A stretch of 62,000 nucleotides of DNA from Phoronis australis (taxonomy: Eukaryota; Phoronida; Phoronidae). Position 1 is the first letter of the stretch. Every line of letters starts with the position of its first letter. Made by a program: the position numbers and the translations under genes. Of the stretch, positions 11,656 through 23,189 are shown piece after piece. The stretch covers positions 14,426 through 76,425 of the forward strand of contig NMRA01000183.1 of the NCBI GenBank assembly GCA_002633005.1, given 5' to 3'. The notes under the pieces are model-generated. The model ran no database searches, was not told where the DNA came from, and worked only from the letters and a program-made list of their open reading frames with translations.

Positions 11656-11935
11656 TATATCTGTACTGACAACTCGGTGTATCATTATATTGTTTATCTG
11701 TACTGACAACTCGGTGTATCATTATATTTTTATCTGTACTGACAACTCGGTGTATCATTATATTGTTTATCTGTACTGACAACTCGGTGTATCATTATAT
11801 TTTTATCTGTACTGACAACTCGGTGTATCATTATATTGTTTATCTGTACTGACAACTCGGTGTATCATTATATTTTTATCTGTACTGACAACTCGGTGTA
11901 TCATTGTATTTTTTATCTGTACTGACAATAGATAA
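11656..11935. repeat. Minisatellite with dimeric higher-order structure
   Basis: About 7.5 copies of a 36-37 bp unit beginning CTGTACTGACAACTCGGTG and ending GTATCATTATAT plus a T-rich linker. The linker alternates strictly between TGTTTAT and TTTTAT for six units, so the real expansion unit is a dimer of about 73 bp. The last full unit is diverged (CATTGTATTTTTT). Confidence 0.9.
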
Positions 11936-11939
11936 GCAC

Positions 11940-12350
11940 ATGTGCAAATTTCGTGCAATTTCAATGAAGTTTTTTTGATCACCCGATATAATGGGCAAAT
12001 ACTGATTTTTCGTTCTTGAATTTTTAGTCGCCATCTTGAATTTCATATCAAATATTGACCATATCTGGATTTTAACCACACCAGTGAGTTTCGCGCCCAT
12101 TAAAACCATAGACTTAAACCAAAATTTATGTCTCTATCACAGTTATTCAAAAATTTATAGCTGTGTTAGTGATTTCGAAACGTCTTGGCGGCCATCTTGG
12201 AAATGACACAGTTTTAACCAATTTCCTGTGATTTTGGTAGGCTTTTTTCCTGTTTATAAGTTTACTCAGTAGGACATTAAAGCACTTTAAAATCTTTTGT
12301 TGCAATTTCTTGTGGGTAAGGTGGTATATTAATTTCTACACCACTTACCT
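11940..12350. repeat. Right arm of the diverged inverted repeat
   Basis: Reverse-complement counterpart of 8800-9170. The shared order of blocks (GATTTCGAAACGTCTTGGCG, GGCCATCTTGGAAATGACA, AAACCATAGACTTAAACC) shows common descent. Confidence 0.65.
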
Positions 12351-13149
12351 ATAATTGACCTCATACCTTGCAAAATCTGTTCATTTCCGAGAGAAAAGTT
12401 ATATAGTCAACGTACGATAAATACCGGTACCATAGTTTCCTGGCTTAAGAGCGTTTTCTGTACTGTTGAGTTCCATAACCAGACCACTAATATATGAAAG
12501 AAAAAGATGTCGCTTTGTCGAATGCTGTTTTGGAGATTAAACCAAGTAGTGTAATAACGTCTATGCCAATATATACAACTTATTAAAGGGTTTATATATA
12601 TTAAATTAAAAGCTTTAATCATATATTAATAGTCTATAAAATAGTAATTCGTGGGTTGTACAGTCAAAGGCCATTTTGAATCAACAAGCAGCCCCAAGGT
12701 TGTTGAACCTATTGATTTTCTAGCTCTAATGAATGTGGTCATAATACTGACACAAAAATCAGTACATGACCGTAAAATTAGCTATTATGCTCGTTCCTTA
12801 TTATGCTGTTATGCTCATCTGCTGTCAAAGTTTTGGTTATAAAACTGAATGATCGCATTATTCAATAATTGAACCAAAAATTTGGTTGATACACGTACTT
12901 GGTAATTGAGTACTTTCTTTATAATCAGCGGTACTCTTGGATAATCAGTCCAGGTTTATCAATTGCTGTTATTATTACCATTTTCTTCAATTGCGCAAAT
13001 TGCGAAGGCATTGTGTCATTTTGGAATACATTAAATAATTCAGCTAAAACTTGCATACTATTTTCAAATTCTAACATTTCTTATTTTTTGTTTTCAATGT
13101 TACATTTTTAACTTCGTCATACCGAACATTTAAAAAAAAAACAGTGCAG
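12351..13149. other. No gene recognised
   Basis: AT-rich DNA with only short chance reading frames. Confidence 0.4.
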
Positions 13150-15000
13150 GTGGTCTGATGTCATTTGCGGTGCATCAGACGTGCCCAGGCCTCATGGTTG
13201 GGCCCATTGCACAAGACACCTGAGCAAAGGCACGAGACCCCAATTATGGCTCCTCGTGAAGAAAGTTTTCAAGTCTGCCAGTTTCCTTTAGGAAAACGGA
13301 CAGACGTTTCCATTTGTTGCCATGCACTATATGTTGTAGGCATGTAACAATGCCATCCAGTAGGTTGCTCCTTAGCCTATAAAAAGCTGGGCAAGACTCT
13401 ACCAGGTGTTTAGGAGATTCTACGTCAGTACCACACTCGGGACACACAGGGCTCCCCATATGCCCAGTAATGTGTCTGTGTCGGGCTAGGTTGCAGTGGC
13501 CCGTCAAAATTTGAATGACGTGTCTTATACCCAATCTATCTAGACTCAGAAGGCTTTTTGAACCTTTTGGTTCAATCACGTTGGGAAAATTCTCCTTGGT
13601 TTCTCTGCAGGAGTTAAGTGATGCCCACTGGGCTGCTGACTGGGTATGTACCCAGTTGCGTATACTCATCCTGCAACATCCGTAAGATACCGGGATAGCA
13701 GGTTCAGGCACAAAATGCAGAACGCTTGCTCCTATCTTTGCGAGTCTGTCTGCATTCTCATTGCCATCAATTCCCACATGGGCCCTGACCCAGCGTATAT
13801 TGACGGTTCTTTCAATTGCAAGCTTGTTAAGCTCATTAATACAAGCATTAACACAACGAGAGTTGACCCTTAGTTTCTTTAGGGCTTTTATTGCTGCCTG
13901 GCTATCTGAAAAGATGGTAATTGGCCGATTGCCAAGTTCAGTGTTATATTGTTGTGCCAGTTGAGCAGCTCTATTAATTGCAGTGATCTCAGCCTGAAAC
14001 ACCGTGGCAAGATTGCCCAACGATACCCAGTTTTCTGCATCTGCAACAGGAAGGCTTGGAAAGTAGACCCCAGCACCTGTCTGGCCATTTTCCAGTTTAG
14101 AGCCGTCCGTATAACAAACCACCTCATTCTTGTGTTCTGCGGTAGGCCATCCATCGCCAATTTCCGTGAAGAAATTGTTTGTATGATTTAAAGTTGTGAC
14201 CTGGACATCACTAGGCATGTTCCATAGTTGCCCAGTCTTGGCCATTAGCTTATTGCAAACATTCCTGTGGCTTCTGTGTGCAACGGAGTCAGGGATGTTA
14301 GTTTTCACCCACTGACCATTATATTTGAGACGAAGTGCAGCAGATGCAGCTTCACCCTCAAGGTATATGTTCAGTGGTGGTAGACCGATTAGCATTTCTA
14401 GGGCTGCAGAAGGCGTTCCTGGAAAAGCACAGGTTATGCACAAACAAGCTAGACGTTGCAGCTGCCTAAGTTTGTTGATAATTGTAATCTGTTTTAATGC
14501 CGTAACCCATATCGACGAAGCATAGGACATTATAGGTCGGATAACAGCAGTATAAATCCAGAACATATTCTTGGGAGACATTCCACAAGTTTTACCCACC
14601 GTACGACTGCATCTCACCAATGCAGATTTGGCTTTTGAGATTTTTTCTGTATTATGCGGGGTCCTGGAAAGACGATGGTGTAAAATGACGCCTAAGTAAG
14701 TCGCCTTGTCTACAAGATGAAGATGTTTACCATTCAGCGTTAAAGGCCGCATTGACCATTTAAGCTTCCAAGTGAACATAATCACCTTTGTTTTGCTACA
14801 ACTAATTTCTAAGCCGACTGACTTAGCCCATGTGGCTGTTGTATTCAGTGCTCTTTGAGCAAGATAGCGACATGTGTCAGGATCGATGCTAGACACACTG
14901 AGAACAATATCATCTGCATAGGCTTGAACATACAAGCTTGGACCCATTTCAGTAGATAATTGTTGAAGCAAACCATCCATAACCATGTTAAACATTTGAA
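13150..15000 (-). mobile_element. 5'-truncated non-LTR retrotransposon with RNase H
   Basis: The element holds one long open frame (14995-13244) and a short 3' segment. It begins abruptly in the RT palm, as expected for 5' truncation during target-primed reverse transcription. The strand's 3' end at about 13131-13150 is T-rich rather than poly(A). Confidence 0.85.
13244..14995 (-). CDS. Reverse transcriptase (C-terminal part) with RNase H domain
   Basis: A 583-aa open frame. Residues 1-60 contain FNMVMDGLL and the RT catalytic box AYADDIVLSV. The thumb region follows to about residue 250. A ribonuclease H domain then begins with VVCYTDGSKLENGQTGAGVY (near 290) and carries later acidic positions in IFSDSQAAIKAL and DGNENADRLAK. 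The tail has a Cys/His cluster CPECGTDVESPKHLVESC. RT followed by RNase H and a C-terminal CCHC is typical of I-superfamily non-LTR elements. The endonuclease and fingers are missing, so it cannot mobilise itself. The frame is intact, implying a fairly recent insertion. No genuine start codon is implied. Confidence 0.85.
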   Translation of the reverse strand: MFNMVMDGLLQQLSTEMGPSLYVQAYADDIVLSVSSIDPDTCRYLAQRALNTTATWAKSVGLEISCSKTKVIMFTWKLKWSMRPLTLNGKHLHLVDKATYLGVILHHRLSRTPHNTEKISKAKSALVRCSRTVGKTCGMSPKNMFWIYTAVIRPIMSYASSIWVTALKQITIINKLRQLQRLACLCITCAFPGTPSAALEMLIGLPPLNIYLEGEAASAALRLKYNGQWVKTNIPDSVAHRSHRNVCNKLMAKTGQLWNMPSDVQVTTLNHTNNFFTEIGDGWPTAEHKNEVVCYTDGSKLENGQTGAGVYFPSLPVADAENWVSLGNLATVFQAEITAINRAAQLAQQYNTELGNRPITIFSDSQAAIKALKKLRVNSRCVNACINELNKLAIERTVNIRWVRAHVGIDGNENADRLAKIGASVLHFVPEPAIPVSYGCCRMSIRNWVHTQSAAQWASLNSCRETKENFPNVIEPKGSKSLLSLDRLGIRHVIQILTGHCNLARHRHITGHMGSPVCPECGTDVESPKHLVESCPAFYRLRSNLLDGIVTCLQHIVHGNKWKRLSVFLKETGRLENFLHEEP

Positions 15001-15359
15001 CTTAGAATTAAATTATCAGAATCATATTTTCTTCTAAACATTATCGAGAATCAAAAATGTTTTGATAAACCGTGTCAAATTCCATATATTTTGCGTCTTA
15101 TCTTTAAATTGAATATTAACTTGTTAAATGTATTTTTCGTCAATATTTTGACAATTGTCACTTTTATATTTATATCAGCCCTCAGCGTTTATTTTGCATT
15201 ACTCGTTGTATTTTTATCCTCCGGGTTTTATTTTTGTATCCATACACCTCGCTACTCGACACCTGATTGGTCACTCATCTTTCCTTTGTTTAGTATAGCT
15301 TGGTCTCGTTCATTCAGCCAAGCAAGTATATTAAGTAAAATGTTTATTTTACATTTGTA

Positions 15360-15990
15360 TGGAACAGGTTAACAGCAAAACAGTAGCACAAGTGTTAATG
15401 GTCGATATAAAATGAGAAATTAATATGTACAAAAGAGGTAGAAGGGCTATGTACATGTACATAATGTATAAAAACATACATGACTTATCAAGCATCAAAA
15501 TACAGTATTTGACAGCGTAGGCAAAGTTGGCATTCACAAGCTTGGCGTATATGGCGACTTACCTCATTTATAAAGGTACTGATATCTTGGCAACATCGAT
15601 ACATTTTGGAAACTTGTTCCATAAAGATATCCCCTGGTGCTCAATAGAGGTAAGCCAATATGATGTAGTGGCGAACCTAACAACACACACTGTTTTTTCC
15701 TCGTACCTCATAGGGCAGATGTCTGAGAGCGAAACATTGGAGAGGGCAAGGGCTTATCTGATTCATATGCTTGAAAACAGCCTCCCCAAGACATCGCAGC
15801 CTTTGAACAAAAAGTGGAGTGGAGTTTGATTTAGACAGTAAGATGGAATAGGACGACTGGGGGTCATTGAAAACAAATTTTAAGGCCCAATCTTTTCCAC
15901 TTTCGGGTTTTCCGAACACAACAAAAGTGCCAAACAAGAGGACAATAATTAAAATGTGACCGAATAAATGCATCATCAATCTTCAACTTC
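15360..15990 (-). pseudogene. C-terminal end of a CR1/L2-like reverse transcriptase
   Basis: Minus-strand pieces read LFVQRLRCLGEAVFKHMNQ, LPYEVRGK, then after a frameshift TSYWLTSIEHQGISLWNKFP. This matches the C-terminal pattern of CR1/L2-type ORF2 proteins (R-R-L-R...YEMR...SxxxxGAxxWNxLP). The distance from the YADD box at about 16430 fits one element if the foreign piece at 16088-16340 is an insertion. Stops and frameshifts make it non-functional. Confidence 0.6.
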
Positions 15991-16087
15991 GTGTCTGTGT
16001 CCAAAACATGACGCAGACGGAACAAGGCAGATACATACATGTATTTTGATGCTTTGGCACTTGTTCATGGAAGTTTAATTTAAGTAA

Positions 16088-16340
16088 GTGTGCAAACCCA
16101 ACAGTTTAACAGAATTCTCATACTTAATAATATTCGATCCAACATTAAGAGTTTTTTTGGAATTGCTGAGATCAAGAGGACGGCCCCAAGCCAGATGGAG
16201 AGATGACATCGTGAAGACGAGAGGCGCAACGTGGATGAGAGCGGCAAGAGACAGGACAAATTGGAAGGCATTGTCGGATGGCTACATCCTGCAGTGGATG
16301 GACAATTCCTAGAGTCAGAGTCAGAGTCAGGGTCAGTCTC
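16088..16340 (+). pseudogene. C-terminal fragment of a second non-LTR retrotransposon
   Basis: The ORF ends in RGRPQARWRDDIVKTRGATW, MRAARDRTNWKAL, then YILQWMDNS. This is a characteristic tail of endonuclease/reverse-transcriptase ORFs (GRPxxRWxDDI...W...A.DR..W). The stop codon is followed at once by an AGAGTC simple repeat (about 16311-16338), a typical 3' tail for such elements. It lies on the opposite strand between two parts of the CR1/L2-like element. Confidence 0.75.
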
Positions 16341-16369
16341 TACTAAAAGTGACAGCTTTGACTCATAGC

Positions 16370-17345
16370 CTCATTTGCGCGTTTTTCAGAACAAGTTTGA
16401 CTCTATCCATAGAGTGGTTTATTGTCATCTGCGTAATTGTAAAGCTTGCACAAGCCTTCACGTATATAGAAAATATCATTTATGAAAACATTGAATAATA
16501 GAGGACCCACGATAGAACCTTGGGGCACACCCTTAGAGGCAGGGTGCCAATTGCTTTAATCACTTTCAATTTTAACTCTCATTGAGCGCTCAGACAAATA
16601 GGAGAGTAGAAAAGAACATGATTTCTGAGAACAACTATAGGCACCAAGTTTCTAACCCAGTAAGGTAGACGAATGCTTTTGATAAATCAATTAAAAGGCA
16701 GCCTCCATGAAGTCCGCGGTCCATGGCTGATCCGAGGTCCTCAGTGAGCCTCAAGAGACCATCTTCACTACTAAAACCCTTTCTAAAGGCACAGAGGTTT
16801 TTGTTGAGAATTTCGTCAAAATAAACATTTAATTGTTTATACAGAAGTCTATCAAAAACTTAATTTGCAGTGGATAAAACACTAAGAGGCCTGTAACATG
16901 CTATGTCCAATTTGTCACCTTTTTGAAAGCCGGAGTTATCTGGCTGAGCTTGAGAGAGGATGGATATGTAGACATCTTAATACAATTACTATAAATAGGG
17001 ATGAGGTGAGTGGCCAGTACGTCTGCACCAAACTTATAAAACTTGGGTAGTAGGTTGTCATATCCCGTAGCCTTGTGAGGACTCAGCCTTCTGAGCTCGT
17101 GCAAGACATCTGACTCGTTAAGAAATTCGAAGTCAAATAATAGGTTACCATGAAGGCTGGCCCTAGATTGGAAAATCTCAAAAATACTTGGGTGGTCAGA
17201 AAAACTCTCTTGGTCCTGGGCCAAGTTCGATGAACTCTGACTCAAGCAATGAGTGAAATAATTAGCAAAATTTTGGACAGTCGCAACAGGACGAGTTTTG
17301 ACCTGATGGTGTACCTCCTCACCTCCGAAACAAATGGCTTAATTA
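16370..17345 (-). pseudogene. CR1/L2-like reverse transcriptase, N-terminal and palm part
   Basis: From 17345 downward the minus strand reads VQNFANYFTHCLSQSS, then LRRLSPHKATGYDNLLPKF (fingers), CAFRKGFSSEDGLLRL, LIDLSKAF (first catalytic Asp), GVPQGSIVGPLLFNVFINDI and NYADD (catalytic box near 16430-16440). The order is that of a non-LTR RT. Frameshifts near 16915 and stops in several places show decay. It probably forms one element with 15360-15990. Confidence 0.75.
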
Positions 17346-19006
17346 TAGACCACATCGATTTTGAATTTTGATTAGAGAAACATTTTGACTGAAAGTAGTC
17401 TCAAGGATTTCCCTTTCATGTCCGTAACAGAGTTTCGGCCAAGTTTTAGTAATATTATTAGAAGATGTCAGTAATCAAAAAAGAGCTCATAATCAAGTTA
17501 AAATGATAGAAAAATATTGCATATGTAAGTTCATAAAGACACAAATACACAAAAAGACTTAGGGACCTTAGTTGAGTCCCTATTTGGGACTGTTTCATGC
17601 AACTTGCCACTGGAACCCCGATTGGCCAACCATTATAATAATGTTATGGTAAACAAGATTTATTCGTTGATGCGATCTGAATTTAGAACGCAGTAATATT
17701 GTGAGAAAAGGATGGTTAACTAATGACTGTAACTTAAAATAGAAATAATATGACAAAACACAAACAAGCCTTTTGCCAAAACCATAATGTGACAAAATAC
17801 AAACAAACAAACTTAGAAGGTGGATGTAAAACTGTCCGTGGTAAAATGCACACATACGTCCAAGATGGGTGCAAATCTGCCCACTGTGAGGAAGAAAAAC
17901 GTTATAATGAGACGCATTATGGAGTTAGGTAGAAAGTGAGTAGGAAGTTGAGACAAGCAATACTAGAATGGTGTATAGGTAGAAACAATTGTGGAGAGAG
18001 TGAAAACAAGCTATCTGAACTACACGGTTAACGGACTCATAAACACGGTCACGGACTCACAAAACACGATCCATTCACCCAAATACACGGGACACGGACT
18101 CACATTCACAAAGAAACACCGTTAACGGACCGCCAAACGCGGGTCACGGACTCATCGGCTACCTGGGTCAGCTGACATCTACATTTTGTACATAAAAGGA
18201 AGTTGAGACAAACAATATAACAAAACCAATGGACGTGTGACTAGGTTTCCTACACTGTACGCGGACACGGGAAAACAAATAGATTTTACACTTTAAGACA
18301 AAACAAAAAAATAAATTCTAATGAATTCTTTGAAATGCTTTGGACATTTTGTGTGTATTTGTTATTTACACCCAACACGTGACGCCCATAACCAGTTTCA
18401 TCTCCTCCGTCAAGCGACAGACCAAATCCAAACTCATGCGGCTGAAGAAAAATCCACACTTCTTGAAATCCCATGCTAGTCCATTTGGCTGTCCAATGTT
18501 CACATAGCAAGTTTCCCGGGACGAAAAGAGATGAAATTCTGGTGTGAGGGAAGAAACCTTACCAGCCTTTGAGTTCCACAAAACATCTCAATTGTTGCCG
18601 CCGCTCGCCTGCTCTCGATTCTACAAATGCACACCTGACGCTCTCGTTTAAATCGGCTTGCATTTCACAAATCTATAATTAAAGAAAAATTATACTCTTC
18701 AAATGGATTACAACACAGTATACTTACTAAAAATCTTCTAGCCCTCAGGAGCATGCCGCTCCCTTCTAGAGGGGATCGGACCGCTCCCGAATTAGGCTTC
18801 AGGATTTTTAGTATGTAGTTGAGCAGATTTAATAATGAACTTTCCGGGACCGATAAAGACTTGCAGTTCAAGCAACACCTAGATGTAATAACTCACGGAT
18901 ATCATCACGTCTAATCAGCGTGATTTTCTTTCTATTTGTGTGAACATGTTATGTATTAGGGGGAAAGTCAGAGCAGAGGCAATCGACCACGTTTTTGAAA
19001 CCAGGC
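17346..19006. other. No gene recognised; short degenerate repeats
   Basis: At about 18020-18150 the words CACGGACTCAC and CACGGGTCACGG recur irregularly, suggesting an old minisatellite. No coding family recognised. Confidence 0.4.
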
Positions 19007-19156
19007 GTGCGTTCAGTAACGCTCGGACCTAAGCTAGGACCTAGATAAAATCTAGCTTTTAAAAGTCGGGTGTTCTCAATTAAGATACACGGCAATGTTT
19101 CACGTAATCTCTCGAAGTCTTGGCATTTTAGCGAGGGCCTAGCGTTACTGAACGAG
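19007..19156. mobile_element. MITE with GTTCAGTAACGCT terminal repeats (family 1)
   Basis: The ends GCGTTCAGTAACGCT and AGCGTTACTGAACG are inverted repeats 150 bp apart. A second copy in the opposite orientation lies at 52424-52569 and shares the interior (AAAATCTAG, GTGTTCTAA/CTCAATT, GGAATGTYTCACG, CGAAGTCTTG). Two dispersed copies with shared ends and interior define a small non-autonomous DNA transposon family. Confidence 0.85.
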
Positions 19157-20965
19157 AGGCTGTACACCGTAACCTCTGACACAGCGCCACCTATACTGAA
19201 AAGTTGCCCTCAATGTGGAAACATGATGAACGACACACGGAATTCGTGTGTGGGCATCAATGCGCATGCTTGGTCGGAAGTTTACCGATCACATGACCAC
19301 AACTTTCACGCGTCTTCTATGAGTTGATGTTGACGGATTTTGTATGTGATAAAATAAACACAGTCTTAGACGGAAGCCATCTTTATTCCAACTCCCTCCA
19401 CTAGCGCCACCTAACAGTTACATAACTAACTACTCAACATATGCACTGTACTTGTTTGGGCTTAAGCCACAGGATCTGGGTTTTCTTAATTTTGTTTACT
19501 TCGATCGCTGCCCGTTTTAATGAATCGCAACTAAGGTGGTCGCCATATTACGTAACAGTAAACTGAAAGCTGTCTCCTAGAATTAAAGCCTATCTTCAAC
19601 GATAACACCTGTAAATTTGGTTCCTACAGTATGTTAAGAGCATTCCTCTGAGCCCACTAGTGCCATAAATTGCCAAATGTAACGAAGTGTTAGGTGTATT
19701 GACATGCTTTTGTCTACGTCACCGCCAGAATCACCCTTTAATTCAAGGCAGATACGAATAACACCCGAACGCAATGGAGTTGATCCATTCAGACCCCCAT
19801 TCAATACAATCTTTTGTTGTTTGTGCTGGGATATCGCGGTGACGCAACATGACACGAAAAGGCAACTTCACTTATCATTTGACGGGCTTACATTTGCGTG
19901 ACTGAACTCGCGTTTTCTTATTTTACTAAGGCTTACTTTGCTAGGACTATTGATCTGGTTAGCCCAATACATCTAAACTAACAAAATTCCGTTGAAGTTA
20001 GGCTTTAAACCAACGAGAATGGCTGAATGTTATGACGTCGGCTTCATTAATTTAACCAGTGAGAAGACATGTTCACAACATTCCTCAGTGCTACCTTTTG
20101 TAGCTACCTTTCGTAGCACTATGAAAGAGTACACCGTTGATCACTATACTCAATGGGCAACACTAGGAGGCGCTTTAGTATCTGGCCTTTCGTAACCTTC
20201 CACATTCCCTTTCACCAGACAGAGTCTCTTTAAAGTGATCTGCTACTCTGCATCTAACTGACTTCTGAGTCCTCGAGAGAAGCATCTAATTGCTGTTACG
20301 TTAGGCTTGGTTGTCGTGCTTGAGCAGTTGCGGAAATATTGATCGGTTCCGTCTGCACGATTCCTTGTTTTCGTGACCACCGTCCAATAAGGAGAGGTGC
20401 GTGAAATACTGTCGCGTTCAGCAATACGGTCATTCTTTGAGCTCATTAGCTACTCATCAAACTTGGAAACTGACGGTTGAAAGACTGAGAATTTCACGGT
20501 TGCTTGTTTAAAGACGTAAGTTTTTTTTAAGTTTCAATACAAAATTGTTATGTGACAACTGTAAGAATTGAAAATAATGGCATAACCGTGTACAGCGCAT
20601 ATTGATGCATTGAACAGCAACAAGTAGATCTAAGTTGCCTGTTATATCGCAGTGCGCGCAACCAAACCAAAGTTCGACATACATCGATGCACTGTCAACC
20701 GAACACGACATCTTTGTTTACAATGTACGCCAACGTATCTGCATTCCAGGCTGTTCGCCAGCTGGCTGAAATTCCTAGTATGCAATTTACGTATTGATTA
20801 CAGAAAAACTGGAATGGTTTAGGAACATTTAAAAAGACAAATTTGTTGAACCCGCGTTGTACATCTATTGAGGCCAATGCGTTCTCATGACAAAGATTGT
20901 AAGACGTTTATTACACAGAGAAAAAATTCAATTTTGAGGACGATAAAAAAGATTACCACAGAGCC
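19157..20965. other. No gene recognised
   Basis: No recognisable coding domain or RNA gene. Short ORFs here look like chance. Confidence 0.4.
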
Positions 20966-21868
20966 TCTAATCACTCCAGGGCCCGGAGTCTAACCTGATC
21001 ACTCCAGGGCCCGGAGTCTAACCTGATCACTCCAGAGCCCGGAGTCTAACTTGGTCACTCCAGAGCCCGGAGTCTAACTTGATCACTCCAGGTCCCGGAG
21101 TCTAACCTGATCACTCCAGGGCCCGGAGTCTAATCTAATCACTCCAGGGCCCTTTCTCCAATCTTTTTACTCGGAATGAAACTCGAAATTAGGTTTGGCA
21201 TTTTCTACTCTACTTTTGGGCGAACTCAAGATAAGCGTCTATTATTCTATGCTCGAGTACACAATAACTTACGTAGATAATTTTTTGCCCTTAGTTCACA
21301 GTTTGTAAACCCAATATTAAAGCAATAAGTTCGAGTTTGAACTCGAAATTTCGAGTTTTTACTCGAGTTTGTAGCACGAATATAACGGTCTTCAAGGGCA
21401 AACTTGAACTAGAAACTCCTATGCATAAACTATAATGTATTCGAGCACAGTCTGATAACCAATTATCTTAAGTTCGCACAAAAGCAGCAGAGAAATTGCC
21501 AAAAATAGTTTCGAGTTCGTTTCGAGTACAAAGATTAGAGACCGGGCCCAGGTCCGGGGGTCTAACCTGATCACCGACTCCAAGGCCTGGAATCTAATCT
21601 AATCACTCCAGGGCCCGGGGTCTAATCTAATCACTCCAGGTCCCGGAGTCTAACTTGATCACTCCAGGGCCCGGTGTCTAACCTGATCACTCCAGGGCCC
21701 GGAGTCTAAGCTGACCACTCCAGGTCCCGGCTGGAGTCTAATCTAATCACTTCAGGTCATGGAGTATATATCCTGATCAGTCTAGGGCCGGAGTCTAACT
21801 TGATGTCTCCAGAGACCGGCGTCTAACCTGATCGCTCCAGAGCCCGGACTCTAACCTGTTTACTCGAA
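20966..21868. repeat. 28-bp minisatellite in two blocks around a MITE
   Basis: The unit starts GGGCCCGGAGTCTAA and ends CTGATCACTCCA (or CTAATCACTCCA). One block covers about 20966-21152 and the second 21549-21868. The intervening 21147-21549 is a MITE whose terminal repeats resemble the unit, with about 21 of 28 positions identical by eye. Units become more irregular after 21720. Confidence 0.9.
21147..21549. mobile_element. MITE with GGGCCCGGTCTC terminal repeats, copy 1 (family 2)
   Basis: A 403-bp palindromic element. The left end reads GGGCCCTTTCTCCAATCTTT and the right end in reverse complement GGGCCCGGTCTCTAATCTTT. The interior is rich in CTCGA/TCGAG words. A close copy sits at 33901-34288 and a diverged relative at 21862-22250. 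No coding capacity. Confidence 0.9.
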
Positions 21869-22250
21869 ATCCAATTCCAATTACATTTGTTATTTTCCAC
21901 TCAACTTTTGTACGACTCAAGACAAGTGTCTATTATTCTATGCTCGACTACATTGTCTTACGTGGATCACTTTTTAAGTCAAAGTTGGCACGTGATGGCC
22001 AAAACATTGAAGCTAAAGGTAGAGTGTGAACTCGGAATTACGAGTTTCTATTCGAAATGCGGGCTTTTTACTCTAGTTTGTAGCACGAATATATGGATCA
22101 CAAAGTAAAAGCTCGGACTAAAATCCCGTAGACGTAAACCATGATGTACTCGACCAGAGAAAAATAACTGGTTATTCAGTGTTCGCACAAAAGTAGAACG
22201 CAAAATTGGAAAAATAATTTCGAGTTTAATTCTGAGTAAAAAGACAGTAC
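21862..22250. mobile_element. Diverged relative of the family 2 MITE
   Basis: It shares TTTACTCGAAAT, GTCTATTATTCTATGCTCGA, GTTTGTAGCACGAATATA and GTTCGCACAAAAG in the same order as 21147-21549, but has lost recognisable GGGCCC ends. Confidence 0.75.
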
Positions 22251-23189
22251 AATTGACATGAATTCAGATATTCATTCCTTAGATTAATTATTTGTGACGA
22301 ATTAGTTTACGCTGTAAACAACAATTTAATTTACGCAGGTACTTCACGTGCGTACCGTTCGTCCAGTGGCTTTAGTTCAAAATCATATTTTCTTCTTGTG
22401 AAGCGAAAATCAACGATCCAAGTTTTGCTTAAAATCCCATTTCCAATTTGTGAAACAAAAATTGGAAATTTAATACACGTTCGTGTCTCGCCGTTTGCGA
22501 TTTAAGTTTCAAAATCTGGTATTCAAATTCATAGTCGTTAGTGACTCTGTTGATTTTATAGGCGGTCGGCGTTTGAAAATGTACTGCTCCCTGTCACATG
22601 GATATTAATTAGCATCACTGAGGTCTACATGTACTTGTACAGTAGGTAGAGTGAGTAAACCGATTGTTACATTGCGCTCTATGCCATACCAGTAGCCTGC
22701 ATCTGAAGCCGATGGAAGCGGACAAAACTCGGCCGGACTGTAAGGATGGTGTCAATCGTTGGTGTACATAACTACCCTCGTCACCATTCTTTACACGCCG
22801 TTAGGGTGCGTTTTTATTATGCATTGGCCAATCACTGGAAACGAGCAAAAAAGGAAAACAAATTCACCAATTTTTGCGGATGTGGTTAGTGGCAGTGTTC
22901 AAAGTGCTACACTCATTTCAATGTTGCCTTCACATACAAGGTTATTTTTACGAGTCTACGGATCGCCAAATCGTAAATAATCCTTAAATAACTTGTCAAA
23001 ACGCAGCAACTCGTAAAAACTCGTACCTTAGCGATTGGAGATCGCCATTGGATGGATTTGTTACTGTGCGCGTACCAGCGCAGTCTTGTTATTCTTGATG
23101 TTTATCTTTTTTCTTTTCTTTCTTATTATTGTACTTTGCGACCTTTTCTAGAGCTTAATAACTCTCAAACGTCTCAACATTCCAAGTAG
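22251..23189. other. No gene recognised
   Basis: No coding or structural feature recognised. Confidence 0.4.
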
